Assembly: GCF_021440515.1 (NCBI RefSeq)
Contig: NZ_JAKCMV010000023.1
Coordinates: 1-46,644, forward strand
Direction: 5' to 3'
Length of the DNA: 46,644 nt
From: Enterobacter asburiae
GTDB lineage: Bacteria; Pseudomonadota; Gammaproteobacteria; Enterobacterales; Enterobacteriaceae
In this document: positions 28,346 to 36,064 of the stretch, piece after piece
Layout: every line of letters starts with the position of its first letter
How positions within the stretch are numbered: the first letter of the stretch is position 1
Made by a program: the position numbers and the translations under genes
The notes under the pieces: model-generated
Database searches by the model: none
What the model was told of the DNA's origin: nothing
Seen by the model: the letters and a program-made list of their open reading frames with translations, nothing else

Positions 28346-28812
28346 CGACGAATTTTAAGCCAGAGTTTACCGTTTGCAAAACAGAATCAGATGCTTTCAC
28401 CAGCATGATCGAAAACCACGAGCTGGTACGCAAAAATAGTGCCTGCCGACTTCACGTCAACCAGACCACCGTTGCGCCCGTTCATCCCCGCGCGGATACG
28501 CCGGAGGCCAGCGCTGCCTGTTGTGAGCTTTACGCGCGGGTAGACTATCAGCATCTTTCTCTGGGCGGCGACTGGCTAACACGGGCGGGCTTTATCAACG
28601 GTATGCCGGTGAAAATCCGCGTGATGAAAGACTGCATCGTAATTACGCCACAGCATACAAGAGAATTGTGGGGATGCCTTGAAGGCATGAGTGTGGTGAA
28701 TATTAATAAGCAGAAAGTCGCGCAGTGGCTGAAGACGTTTCCGGGAATATTAAATGATACGGGTGATGTTCCGGTGGTGAAGCGTGGAATCGGACAAGTA
28801 GTAAAAATATAA
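28339..28812 (+). CDS. symE: SOS-induced type I toxin SymE
   Basis: 157 residues with the SymE core YARVDYQHLSLGGDWLTRAGFINGMPVKIRVMKDCIVITPQ, an AbrB-like swapped-hairpin fold evolved into a toxin; E. coli SymE condenses nucleoids/degrades RNA when over-made. I chose ATG 28339, with GGAG six bases before it; an in-frame ATG 12 bases earlier overlaps that site. Three layers of control known for E. coli symE seem present: a LexA box, an antisense SymR and a structured leader. Its place beside restriction genes matches the hsd-symE neighbourhood of E. coli. The C-terminus continues beyond the core with no recognised domain. Confidence 0.92.
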   Translation: MAATNFKPEFTVCKTESDAFTSMIENHELVRKNSACRLHVNQTTVAPVHPRADTPEASAACCELYARVDYQHLSLGGDWLTRAGFINGMPVKIRVMKDCIVITPQHTRELWGCLEGMSVVNINKQKVAQWLKTFPGILNDTGDVPVVKRGIGQVVKI

Positions 28813-28818
28813 AAATCA

Positions 28819-28851
28819 GGCCCACTTTCGGCTTTGTGTCGGGAGTGGGCC
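28819..28851 (+). terminator. Hairpin after symE
   Basis: GGCCCACT/AGTGGGCC (28819-28826 with 28844-28851), seven bases after the symE stop, without a following T run. It probably ends or stabilises the transcript. Confidence 0.5.
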
Positions 28852-28969
28852 AGAATTCATCTGAGGTATAATTAAACACAACTTAATGATTAACGGAGAT
28901 ATTTCTCAACTTAAGGCTCTATGCTAGTATCGCTTCAGTATAAAATTTAATATTGTATTAATCAGGGTT

Positions 28970-29617
28970 ATGACAATGGACAGGTCATTATTGTTTTTTT
29001 ATAGTTTTATGGGTTTTTTTATCATTTACTTTGGGATTAGGTTTGTTAAAGATGAATATAAATGGCATAGCCTGCTGTTTGTATCCTCTGTTGTGGCAAG
29101 TTTAATTATTTCATCGTGCTTCTTACGTCCAGTGACTGGCGAGTGGTTACTGTTAGTTGCAGTGCTAACTTTTGTGGTTTTATTCTCAATTGCACTATTG
29201 ATAGTAATGATGAAACAGTGCTCAATGAGAAGGCATGTTCGCAAGAAGATAACGCTACTACAATCTTTATCGCCGGAAGACTTCGTTAAGGATTTAATTG
29301 CTGAGCACGATCGCAAACAGTGGTATGTCCTTTATCTCCCATCTGATAATAAGATAGAAATAGGCTTTAATTTGTTTGATGCCAATCCTGTTATTGGCAA
29401 GAAGTTTGATGTTAAAACCCTTTCAGGACGTTATTTTTACTTTATAGCCCAATGTGGCCTACAGGAACCAGGTTTGAAAAATGATTCTCTTTATTCGCTG
29501 GGTGATTTTTATGTTATTGATAATCAAGCAAAAAAACTAGTTCATGATTACTTAAATCGAATAAAAAGTGGGCACAAAAACCCTGGAATTATCAATGAAG
29601 ATAGCGTGGAAGCATAA
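28970..29617 (+). CDS. Small inner-membrane protein of unknown function
   Basis: 215 residues with three predicted membrane helices: LLFFYSFMGFFIIYFGIRF, SLLFVSSVVASLIISSCF and WLLLVAVLTFVVLFSIALLIVMM. A soluble cytoplasmic domain of about 120 residues follows (LSPEDFVKDLIAEHD to VEA). CAGGG lies just before; ATG 28970 and ATG 28976 are both possible, the second having better spacing. AT-rich and monocistronic, between symE and the PAAR toxin. No family recognised. A third immunity-like or phage-exclusion role is conceivable but unsupported. Confidence 0.7.
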   Translation: MTMDRSLLFFYSFMGFFIIYFGIRFVKDEYKWHSLLFVSSVVASLIISSCFLRPVTGEWLLLVAVLTFVVLFSIALLIVMMKQCSMRRHVRKKITLLQSLSPEDFVKDLIAEHDRKQWYVLYLPSDNKIEIGFNLFDANPVIGKKFDVKTLSGRYFYFIAQCGLQEPGLKNDSLYSLGDFYVIDNQAKKLVHDYLNRIKSGHKNPGIINEDSVEA

Positions 29618-29649
29618 TTTGCAGTCAACAAGTTTATCCTGAGAGTAGC

Positions 29650-29672
29650 AAAAGCCGCGCAGTACGCGCGGC
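29650..29672 (-). terminator. Intrinsic terminator of the effector-immunity operon
   Basis: On the minus strand GCCGCGC/GCGCGGC (29654-29660 with 29666-29672), then TTTTGC, just after the immunity gene stop. Confidence 0.75.
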
Positions 29673-29686
29673 AATGCAATCTGTAG

Positions 29687-29935
29687 TTAAACCTTAAACC
29701 CCGGTTTGCCATTTGCCAGACGCCACTCTTTAACTTCCCGAACGACACCCTCAGGGGTATCTTCTCTGCCATCACGTGGATAGTAAATAAGATCGGAACC
29801 ATCAGGATGCTCAGTCAATCGCTTGAATTCGAGAATATTTTTTATATCTTCAGCTTCAGTGGTCGCAGCGACATCAAACAGTTTTCTGACGAAATTTAGA
29901 AACTCATATTCTGTATAATCACTTAGCGTTTTCAT
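29687..29935 (-). CDS. Colicin E9/pyocin-type DNase immunity protein (Im9-like)
   Basis: 82 residues, the size of Im proteins. SDYTEYEFLNFVRKLF is helix 1 and RLTEHPDGSDLIYYPRDG carries the invariant YY pair that docks on the DNase; it ends REVKEWRLANGKPGFKV as in Im9. ATG 29935 follows the effector's stop by one base and uses AGGGG inside the effector's last codons, so toxin and antidote are translationally coupled. It protects the producer from the adjoining HNH toxin. Confidence 0.93.
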   Translation of the reverse strand: MKTLSDYTEYEFLNFVRKLFDVAATTEAEDIKNILEFKRLTEHPDGSDLIYYPRDGREDTPEGVVREVKEWRLANGKPGFKV

Positions 29936-29936
29936 C

Positions 29937-31598
29937 TCATTCCCCTCGATGAATTTCAATATGACGTTTTGGGGTTACTATACCCATATTATCAACGTTA
30001 TATACTTCACCACCCTCACCAACAGGTTGAATGTGGTGAATCTCATATTTCACTTTTCCGCCCACCTGCTCATTTTGTCGGGGGGATGGTGCTTTCCCAA
30101 CCTTGATGTTACCTCTGTTTCCTCGTTTGAACTGCTCCATCAGCCCCGGATCCCTCGATACCTCCAACCAAAACGCCTTACGGAACTGGTCAAAGTCCGT
30201 AAATGTCCGCCCGCGTAACTGGTCTGCTATTTGACTCGGAACGGGTGACCCGTTCCCCGTATTGGCATCAGACAACCAAATCCCGCTAACCTTCTGCCCT
30301 TTGCCCGTGACCCGTCCAGGATTGTGACGGAGATAAACGTAAATCGGCGGCACCCCGTCCACCGGCAGAATTAGAATATAATCCGCGAACGTTTTCTCTT
30401 CCGGCGTCGGGCTGGTCGTCGCACCTATCCCCGCATCTTCAGGCAGCGGATCGACCATCACCGGGTTCGGTATTCGCACCGGGTTCTGGTTCCCGGTATT
30501 CCACGGCCTGTTCTCTCCCGTACTGTCCGGCGTCCAGATGAGGGTGATAAGCGGGTCTTCCTCGGTGGTGAAGGTGTACGCGTTGCGGCGGCTGTCCCAC
30601 TCCATCCGGCGCACGCGCACGCTGTCCGTGCCCGGCGGCGTATGCCAGCCGCGCGGGATCGGATCACCGCTGGCGTCGTTCTCCCAGGTAAAGCGAACGC
30701 GGGTAGGGGCGTTGCGCATCTGCTCGGCGCGCATCCGGTCGATAAAGTCCTGCTCCCCGTCGTTCAGCCTGCCCGGGAGCATGCCGACCAGCAGCGCGGC
30801 AACGGGCGCGCCGGGGCCGCCAGCCGCAATCCCACCCAGCGAGGTAACGCCGCGCACGGCCCAGGTGCCGGAGGTGATAGCGCGCCCGCCGATCCGGATA
30901 AGTTCGCTGGCATCGGCGATGGCCGTCCTGGCGATCCACGCGCGCTCTTCGGCTGCAACCGCGGCCTGATAATCCATCATCTCGTGGTGACCGTTCCACC
31001 ACGTATAAAGCGCGCTCCGCTGCTTCGGTTCGGGAATTATCTTGCGCTTCGCCGACTGCGCGCGCTGCGGCACCTCATCGGGCAACGTCTGGTAAAACGC
31101 CATCTCGGCGAAGTGGGTGTGGGGCTCGGGTTCCGTGCCCGCATCGTTGCAGCCCTCGCCGCGCAGGCACGATTTTGCAAACACCCGGTTGCGATCGCGT
31201 TCTTCCGCCTGTCGCCGTGCTTCGGCTTCTTGCTCTTTTTGACGGGCTGCCAGCATGGCCTGATGTTTCACCTTCGCCTGCTGTTCGGGTGAAGGGCCGG
31301 AGCCGAGCCATACGCCCGCCGGAGCGATCACGCGGTGGGTGCCCGCCGGGCAACCGCAGATGACGATCGAACCATCAACGGCGGCGGCTTGCCCCATCCA
31401 GCTCACGCGCGGTTCGCCGCTGGCAATAACGCCCGCTTTACCGCATTTTGGGCAGGGCGTGGTTTTATCGCCGACGCGGATCACGCCGCGTCCGTATTCG
31501 GTGCAGTTGGGCAACGTGGTGCAGCAAATCGCGCCCGTGGTTGTTCTGTCTCCGTGCAGCGCCTGACCGCGACCGAAGTTCGTGGAACGGTAGCCCAT
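29937..31598 (-). CDS. PAAR-domain effector with colicin-type HNH DNase (T6SS antibacterial toxin)
   Basis: 553 residues. Residues 1-95 form a PAAR cone (GQALHGDRTTTGAICCTTLP, VIRVGDKTTPCPKCG) that tips the type VI spike. A charged linker (110-140) and a pyocin-S-like middle (about 220-425; GPGAPVAALLVGMLPGRLND, DYILILPVDGVPPIYVYL) follow. The C-terminus is a colicin E9-type DNase: GSPVPSQIADQLRGRTF, KVGKAPSPRQNEQVGG, and metal/catalytic histidines H521, H522, H546 and H550 with the spacing of E9 H102, H103, H127, H131. The toxic tip (about 29937-30230) is plainly AT-richer than the body, a sign of tip exchange. No other T6SS gene is in the window, so it is an orphan effector island. Confidence 0.92.
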   Translation of the reverse strand: MGYRSTNFGRGQALHGDRTTTGAICCTTLPNCTEYGRGVIRVGDKTTPCPKCGKAGVIASGEPRVSWMGQAAAVDGSIVICGCPAGTHRVIAPAGVWLGSGPSPEQQAKVKHQAMLAARQKEQEAEARRQAEERDRNRVFAKSCLRGEGCNDAGTEPEPHTHFAEMAFYQTLPDEVPQRAQSAKRKIIPEPKQRSALYTWWNGHHEMMDYQAAVAAEERAWIARTAIADASELIRIGGRAITSGTWAVRGVTSLGGIAAGGPGAPVAALLVGMLPGRLNDGEQDFIDRMRAEQMRNAPTRVRFTWENDASGDPIPRGWHTPPGTDSVRVRRMEWDSRRNAYTFTTEEDPLITLIWTPDSTGENRPWNTGNQNPVRIPNPVMVDPLPEDAGIGATTSPTPEEKTFADYILILPVDGVPPIYVYLRHNPGRVTGKGQKVSGIWLSDANTGNGSPVPSQIADQLRGRTFTDFDQFRKAFWLEVSRDPGLMEQFKRGNRGNIKVGKAPSPRQNEQVGGKVKYEIHHIQPVGEGGEVYNVDNMGIVTPKRHIEIHRGE

Positions 31599-31877
31599 GG
31601 CCTATTCTCCGGGCCAGGTTAAGAAACCCGCATGGGGAAAAATGCCTTCTCGGGTCGTCAGGTAAACGATAAGTTCATGGATATAAGGCTGCATTCAGAT
31701 TCCTGCAAAGAAGAAAAGGAAGTGCAGCACTGTAAGGTTTTAGAGGATGAATAATGAGACACGGCGCGATAAATAGACCGGGCTAAAATCTTAATTAACT
31801 GTCTGATTTGACTAAGGTCATCTTTAATTAGCGTGATAATAAACGTTCGTTTTAATGGATGTTGGAAAAGGTGGTTT

Positions 31878-31908
31878 CGGCAGCCTGTAATTCGAATTCA
31901 GGCTGCCG
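31878..31908. terminator. Hairpin downstream of trpS2, in the 31599-31917 non-coding stretch
   Basis: Perfect 10-bp arms CGGCAGCCTG/CAGGCTGCCG (31878-31887 and 31899-31908) with a loop rich in AATT, ten bases after the synthetase stop. Likely its terminator. The remaining 31599-31877 holds the promoter of the PAAR gene and no gene I can support. Confidence 0.7.
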
Positions 31909-31917
31909 ATTGTTATT

Positions 31918-32919
31918 TCAAAATACCGCCACCCCCATCCCCACCTTCACCTCTTTCAACGTCGCCTGCGTCACCCCCTGCGCCCGTTCGGTCCCGCGCT
32001 TCAGCATCGCCATCAGCTCCCCTTTGTCACGGATATACATCGCCCGGCGCTCCCGCATCGGCGCGATCAGCTCCTGCAAACAGGTTTCCAGCTCGTTCTT
32101 GCACGTTCTGTCCCCAAGCCCGCCCGCCTGATAGTGCGCCTTCATCGCCGCCACCTTGTCTTTGTCCGGATGAAACGCGTCGAGGTAAGTAAACACCACG
32201 TTGCCCTCAATCTGCCCCGGATCGCTCACCTTCAGGTGGTTCGGATCGGTGTACATCGCGCTGACAGCACGGTGAATAGTCTCTTCGCTGGCGGAGAGGT
32301 GCAGCGTGTTGCCGAGCGATTTCGACATCTTGGCGCCGCCGTCGATGCCGGGCAGGCGGCTGGTGTTGCTCAGCATCGCCTTGCAGTGGCGCAGCACCGG
32401 GGCGGGCAGCAGGCTGTTCATCTTGTGGACAATCTCGTTGGTCTGCTCAATCATCGGCAGCTGGTCGTCGCCGACGGGCACGCACCCGGCCTTAAACGCG
32501 GTGATGTCCGCCGCCTGGCTGATGGGGTAGGCCATAAACCCGACCGGCAGCGAGCGGGCAAAGCCCTTCTGCGCAATCTCGTTTTTCACCGTCGGGTTAC
32601 GCTCCACGCGGGCGACGGTGACGATGTTCATATACAGCATCGTCAGTTCGGCAAGGGCGGGCAGGGCGGATTGCAGGCAGATGGTGGTCAGGGTCGGGTC
32701 GATGCCTGCGGCCAGGTAATCCGCCAGCACCTCGGGGATGTTATCGCGGATCTTCTGCGGGTTGCTGCCGTTGTCGGTCAGCCCTTGCAGGTCCGCGATC
32801 AAGACATACTGGTTGTGCGTCTGCTGAAGGGACACGCGCTGGCGCAGCGATCCGACGTAGTGGCCAAGATGCAGCGGGCCGGTCGGGCGATCGCCGGTGA
32901 GGATGGTTTGAACGTTCAT
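31918..32919 (-). CDS. trpS: Tryptophanyl-tRNA synthetase, second-type (TrpRS II-like)
   Basis: Charges tRNA-Trp with tryptophan using ATP. 333 residues, class I fold: HIGH-type motif PLHLGHYVG (HLGH 17-20) and KMSKS at 197-201 (GGAKMSKSLGN), both perfect. The N-terminus MNVQTILTGDRPTGPLHLGH differs from the housekeeping TrpS of E. coli, so this is probably an additional synthetase; such second enzymes often resist indolmycin-like inhibitors. AAGGAG precedes the ATG. A leader peptide with two Trp codons and a terminator hairpin lie upstream, indicating induction when charged tRNA-Trp is short. Calling it a second copy is inference, since the housekeeping trpS is not in view. Confidence 0.93.
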   Translation of the reverse strand: MNVQTILTGDRPTGPLHLGHYVGSLRQRVSLQQTHNQYVLIADLQGLTDNGSNPQKIRDNIPEVLADYLAAGIDPTLTTICLQSALPALAELTMLYMNIVTVARVERNPTVKNEIAQKGFARSLPVGFMAYPISQAADITAFKAGCVPVGDDQLPMIEQTNEIVHKMNSLLPAPVLRHCKAMLSNTSRLPGIDGGAKMSKSLGNTLHLSASEETIHRAVSAMYTDPNHLKVSDPGQIEGNVVFTYLDAFHPDKDKVAAMKAHYQAGGLGDRTCKNELETCLQELIAPMRERRAMYIRDKGELMAMLKRGTERAQGVTQATLKEVKVGMGVAVF

Positions 32920-32956
32920 AAAGACTCCTTAATATGCAATTGCCGAAAGGGGTCTT

Positions 32957-33033
32957 AAAAATGTGAAAGCCGCCTTTCGGCGGCTATCTGAAAATGGGAT
33001 AAACAACTCCAGGCCGCCTTTAAAAAGGCTGCC
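32957..33033 (-). promoter_or_regulatory. Trp-codon transcription attenuator of trpS2
   Basis: Read on the minus strand, three segments form alternative pairs. Segments 1 and 2, GGCAGCCTTT/AAAGGCGGCC (33012-33033), make a hairpin that includes the end of the second Trp codon. Segment 2 (GGCGGC) can instead pair with segment 3 (GCCGCC). Segments 3 and 4, AGCCGCC-GAAA-GGCGGCT (32968-32985), form a GNRA-capped terminator followed by TTTCACATTTTT. A ribosome stalled at the Trp codons would free segment 2, block the terminator and allow trpS2 transcription. Confidence 0.72.
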
Positions 33034-33073
33034 ACCAACGATTTGCGGTGATTATGGCGGAGTAAGTATTCAT
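33020..33073 (-). CDS. Leader peptide with tandem Trp codons upstream of trpS2
   Basis: A 17-codon frame, [17 protein letters not shown], with adjacent TGG codons at positions 13 and 14 and the stop inside the 1:2 hairpin, just as in trpL-type attenuators. The ribosome site is weak, and the start is close to where the promoter should be, so its translation is inferred from the arrangement rather than from a clear Shine-Dalgarno. Confidence 0.65.
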   Translation of the reverse strand: MNTYSAIITANRWWQPF

Positions 33074-33118
33074 CAAAATACCGTATCATGCCTGAAGCGA
33101 AAAACCAAAGGGCACGTC

Positions 33119-33547
33119 ATGCTGCAATCACTCAACCATCTGACCCTCGCGGTCAGCGACCTGCAAAAAAGCGTCACCTTCTGGCACGAGCTGCTGGGAC
33201 TGACGCTCCACGCCCGCTGGAATACCGGGGCCTATCTCACCTGCGGCGATCTGTGGGTCTGCCTGTCGTACGACGAGGCGCGCCAGTACGTGCCGCCGCA
33301 GGAGAGCGACTACACCCACTACGCGTTTACCGTGGCGGAAGAGGATTTTAAACCCTTCTCGCAAAGGCTCGAGCAGGCGGGCGTCACCGTCTGGAAGCAG
33401 AACAAAAGCGAAGGGGCGTCGTTCTATTTTCTCGACCCGGACGGGCACAAGCTGGAGCTGCACGTGAGCAATCTCGCCGCGCGGCTGGCGGCGTGTCGGG
33501 AAAAACCCTACGCCGGAATGGTTTTTTATCCGCAGGACGGCGCCTGA
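33119..33547 (+). CDS. fosA: Fosfomycin glutathione transferase FosA
   Basis: Mn- and K-dependent enzyme adding glutathione to fosfomycin and opening its epoxide. 142 residues. Metal ligands are H7 (LNHLTLAV), H67 (YTHYAF) and E113 (KLELHV). Substrate-site residues K93, S97, S101, Y103 and R122 are all present ([28 protein letters not shown]). Closely resembles the chromosomal FosA of the Enterobacter cloacae complex as I remember it. AAGGG lies eight bases before ATG 33119. It is divergent from trpS2, whose leader starts 46 bases away, so the promoters must overlap. Confidence 0.95.
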   Translation: MLQSLNHLTLAVSDLQKSVTFWHELLGLTLHARWNTGAYLTCGDLWVCLSYDEARQYVPPQESDYTHYAFTVAEEDFKPFSQRLEQAGVTVWKQNKSEGASFYFLDPDGHKLELHVSNLAARLAACREKPYAGMVFYPQDGA

Positions 33548-33576
33548 CGAACAACCCCCCGACGTTTAGCCGACCG

Positions 33577-33963
33577 TCACTCGCCCACAATCTCAATCAG
33601 ATTGCCGTCCGGGTCGGTCAGCACCGCTTCGTAATAGCCATCCCCGGTCATGCGCGGCGGGCTTTTTAATATCCCTGCCCGGCGCGCGCGTTCTGCCAGT
33701 TCGTCAACCTGAGCTTTGCCGCCCACGTTCAGGGCAATATGCGCCCAGCCGGGGAACTCTTTATCGGCAGGGGCATCGGCGAGGGTGGGAAGCGCCATCA
33801 GCTCAATCGTGGGGCCGTCGTCGAGGGTGATGAAATACGATTCAAACCCAGGGCGGTTTTTGCTGCGGTACTTCTCGTTAGGCTTCCCACCAAAAAACTG
33901 CTGCCAGAAGGCGGCCTGGGCGTCCAGATCTCGCGTCCAGAGCGCGACGTGTGCAATGTTCAT
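33577..33963 (-). CDS. VOC-superfamily (glyoxalase/bleomycin-resistance-like) protein
   Basis: 128 residues with two beta-alpha-beta-beta-beta halves: MNIAHVALWTRDLDAQAAFW opens the first and GWAHIALNVGGKAQVDEL the second, closing with VLTDPDGNLIEIVGE. Candidate metal ligands are H5, E at PTIELMALP, H in WAHIAL and the final E in IEIVGE. The reaction is unknown. ATG 33963 is preferred over one 12 bases earlier because GAGGA lies between them at proper spacing. Convergent with fosA, a member of the same fold. Confidence 0.85.
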   Translation of the reverse strand: MNIAHVALWTRDLDAQAAFWQQFFGGKPNEKYRSKNRPGFESYFITLDDGPTIELMALPTLADAPADKEFPGWAHIALNVGGKAQVDELAERARRAGILKSPPRMTGDGYYEAVLTDPDGNLIEIVGE

Positions 33964-34161
33964 AGCGATCCTCATGGGTAATGCTGGGTGATTTTCATGC
34001 GCTTAGCACAGAAGGTACTGCAAAAAGGGCTGCGGCGGGATGTTTTTGAGTTATAGGACAGTGCAAATCGCCCAGGACGTTCGCAATACATGCGCCTGAG
34101 GACTTTGCCTGGCAAAACAGGCTACACTCTGGTTTTGAGCGCGACATGCTGAGGAAATAAC

Positions 34162-34764
34162 ATGCACTACACACTGAAAGATGGCGACAAAGAGAAAGCA
34201 GAAGGGACGCACGGCGCGGGCGCTCTGCAACAGAAGCTGCTGGAGTCTCGTTCGATTGTGATCTCCGGTGAGATCAACCAGGAGCTGGCCGAGAAGGTCA
34301 TTACCCAGATGATCCTGCTGCAAAGCGTCAGCAACGATCCGATCAAACTCTACATCAACAGCCAGGGCGGCCACGTGGAAGCGGGTGACACCATCCACGA
34401 CTTCATCAAGTTCATCCGTCCGGACGTTCACGTCATCGGCACCGGCTGGGTGGCCAGCGCGGGGATCACCATCTTCCTGGCTGCGAAAAAAGAGCACCGC
34501 TACTCCCTGCCGAACACCCGTTTCATGATCCACCAGCCGCTGGGCGGCGTGCGCGGTCAGGCGACGGATATCGAAATCGAAGCCCGCGAAATTATCCGTA
34601 TGCTGGATCGCGTGAATAAGCTTATCGCTGACGCCACCGGCCAGCCGCTGGAAAAAGTGAAAAAAGATACCGACCGCAACTTCTGGATGTCGCCGGCAGA
34701 AGCGCTGGATTACGGCATCGTGGGTAAAATGATTACCCATTTTGATGAGTTAAAGCTGGATTAA
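34162..34764 (+). CDS. ClpP-like ATP-dependent protease proteolytic subunit
   Basis: 200 residues of ClpP serine-protease fold. The catalytic triad is readable: S99 in GTGWVASAGITIFL, H124 in RFMIHQPLGG and D169 in KKDTDRNFW. The YINSQGGHVEAGDTIHDFI strand-helix before the serine is typical. It is not the clpPX-linked housekeeping ClpP, which lies elsewhere with tig and clpX; this stand-alone copy is an extra paralogue common in enterobacteria. It presumably forms a barrel in the cytosol, with a partner unfoldase unknown. Single-gene unit followed by a REP-like palindrome. Confidence 0.88.
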   Translation: MHYTLKDGDKEKAEGTHGAGALQQKLLESRSIVISGEINQELAEKVITQMILLQSVSNDPIKLYINSQGGHVEAGDTIHDFIKFIRPDVHVIGTGWVASAGITIFLAAKKEHRYSLPNTRFMIHQPLGGVRGQATDIEIEAREIIRMLDRVNKLIADATGQPLEKVKKDTDRNFWMSPAEALDYGIVGKMITHFDELKLD

Positions 34765-34782
34765 GCGTCGGGCCGTATGTGT

Positions 34783-34809
34783 GTCGGGTGGCGGCTGCGC
34801 CTACCCGAC
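34783..34809. repeat. REP-like palindromic repeat after the ClpP-like gene
   Basis: GTCGGGT (34783-34789) and ACCCGAC (34803-34809) enclose GGCGGCTGCGCCT, the common enterobacterial REP form. A related unit lies at 41874-41901. Confidence 0.75.
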
Positions 34810-34897
34810 CTACACGCCCTAACTTGACCCATGACAATACGCCCCCGCACGCTCTCTTCCATAATCGCGCCTGTTTACCCTTTTACTGGTGCTTCCC

Positions 34898-36019
34898 ATG
34901 GCGTATCAACTGAACCTGAACTGGCCGGAATTTCTTGAGAAATACTGGCAAAAACAACCCGTTGTGCTGAAAAATGCCTTCCCGAATTTTGTCGATCCTA
35001 TTACCCCGGACGAACTGGCAGGCCTGGCGATGGAGCCGGAAGTCGATAGCCGCCTGGTGAGCTATACCAACGGTAAATGGCAGGCCAGCAACGGCCCGTT
35101 CGAGCACTTTGACGATCTCGGCGAAACCGGCTGGTCGCTGCTGGCGCAGGCCGTAAACCACTGGCACATGCCTGCCGCCGAGCTGGTGCGTCCGTTCCGC
35201 GTCCTGCCGGACTGGCGTCTTGACGACCTGATGATCTCCTTCTCCGTGCCGGGCGGCGGCGTGGGCCCGCATATCGATCAGTACGACGTGTTTATCATTC
35301 AGGGTATGGGAAGCCGCCGCTGGCGCGTGGGCGACAAGCTGCCGATGCGTCAGTTCTGCCCGCATCCGGCGCTGCTGCACGTCGATCCGTTTGAGCCGAT
35401 CATCGACGAAGATCTGGCGCCGGGCGATATCCTCTACATTCCGCCTGGATTCCCGCACGACGGCTTCACCCACGAAACCGCGCTGAACTACTCCGTCGGC
35501 TTCCGTGGCCCGAACGGCCGCGATCTGATCAGCAGCTTTGCCGACTACGCGCTGGAAAACGATCTGGGCGGCGAGCACTACAGCGATCCGGATCTGACCT
35601 GTCGCGAACACCCGGGCCGCGTGGAGCAGTACGAGCTGGATCGCGTTCGTCAGATGATGATCGACCTGATTAGCAAACCGGATGATTTCACGAAGTGGTT
35701 CGGCAGCTCTGTCTCTACGCCGCGTCACGAGCTGGATATCGCCGCCGCCGAGCCGCCGTATACACCGGAAGAGGTGCGTGATGCGTTTCAGGGCGGCGAA
35801 ACGTTAACCCGCCTGAGCGGACTGCGCGTGCTAAACATCGGCAATCGCTTCTTTATCAACAGCGAGCTGTATGAAACCGCAGACGCGAACGCCGCCGACG
35901 CGCTGTGCCGCTTCACCGAACTCGGCCAGGCCGAGCTTGGTGGGGCGCTGGACAACCCGGCGTTTATCGACGAGCTGACCGGGCTGATTAACCAGGGCTA
36001 CTGGTTCTTCGAAGAGTAA
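34898..36019 (+). CDS. roxA: 50S ribosomal protein L16 arginine 3-hydroxylase RoxA (YcfD)
   Basis: Fe(II)/2-oxoglutarate JmjC oxygenase that hydroxylates Arg81 of ribosomal protein L16. 373 residues, full length. The iron ligands fall at H125, D127 (GPHIDQYDVF) and H187 (PPGFPHDGF), the same numbers as in E. coli YcfD. The C-terminal winged-helix part ends LINQGYWFFEE as in the family. I start at ATG 34898 (MAYQLNLNWPEF), which matches the known N-terminus; a GTG nine bases earlier is unlikely. A perfect hairpin follows the stop. Confidence 0.95.
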   Translation: MAYQLNLNWPEFLEKYWQKQPVVLKNAFPNFVDPITPDELAGLAMEPEVDSRLVSYTNGKWQASNGPFEHFDDLGETGWSLLAQAVNHWHMPAAELVRPFRVLPDWRLDDLMISFSVPGGGVGPHIDQYDVFIIQGMGSRRWRVGDKLPMRQFCPHPALLHVDPFEPIIDEDLAPGDILYIPPGFPHDGFTHETALNYSVGFRGPNGRDLISSFADYALENDLGGEHYSDPDLTCREHPGRVEQYELDRVRQMMIDLISKPDDFTKWFGSSVSTPRHELDIAAAEPPYTPEEVRDAFQGGETLTRLSGLRVLNIGNRFFINSELYETADANAADALCRFTELGQAELGGALDNPAFIDELTGLINQGYWFFEE

Positions 36020-36032
36020 ACCTAAAACGTGC

Positions 36033-36059
36033 GCGGCGTTTAGCCTGGCTAAACGCCGC
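36033..36059. terminator. Hairpin between convergent roxA and ymgB-like gene
   Basis: Perfect 11-bp arms GCGGCGTTTAG/CTAAACGCCGC (36033-36043 and 36049-36059) with loop CCTGG. Serves both strands; no long T run on either. Confidence 0.7.
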
Positions 36060-36064
36060 TGCGG

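Noticed and set aside
30538..31292. Two long plus-strand frames opposite the PAAR effector
   Set aside because: Antisense of GC-rich coding DNA; no start signals.
34051..34740. 229-residue minus-strand frame over the ClpP-like gene
   Set aside because: The plus strand carries the full Ser-His-Asp triad; the minus frame matches nothing.
34883..35728. 281-residue frame on the minus strand across roxA
   Set aside because: It is the antisense of the GC-rich roxA frame, which has all its iron ligands; no ribosome site or family pattern.
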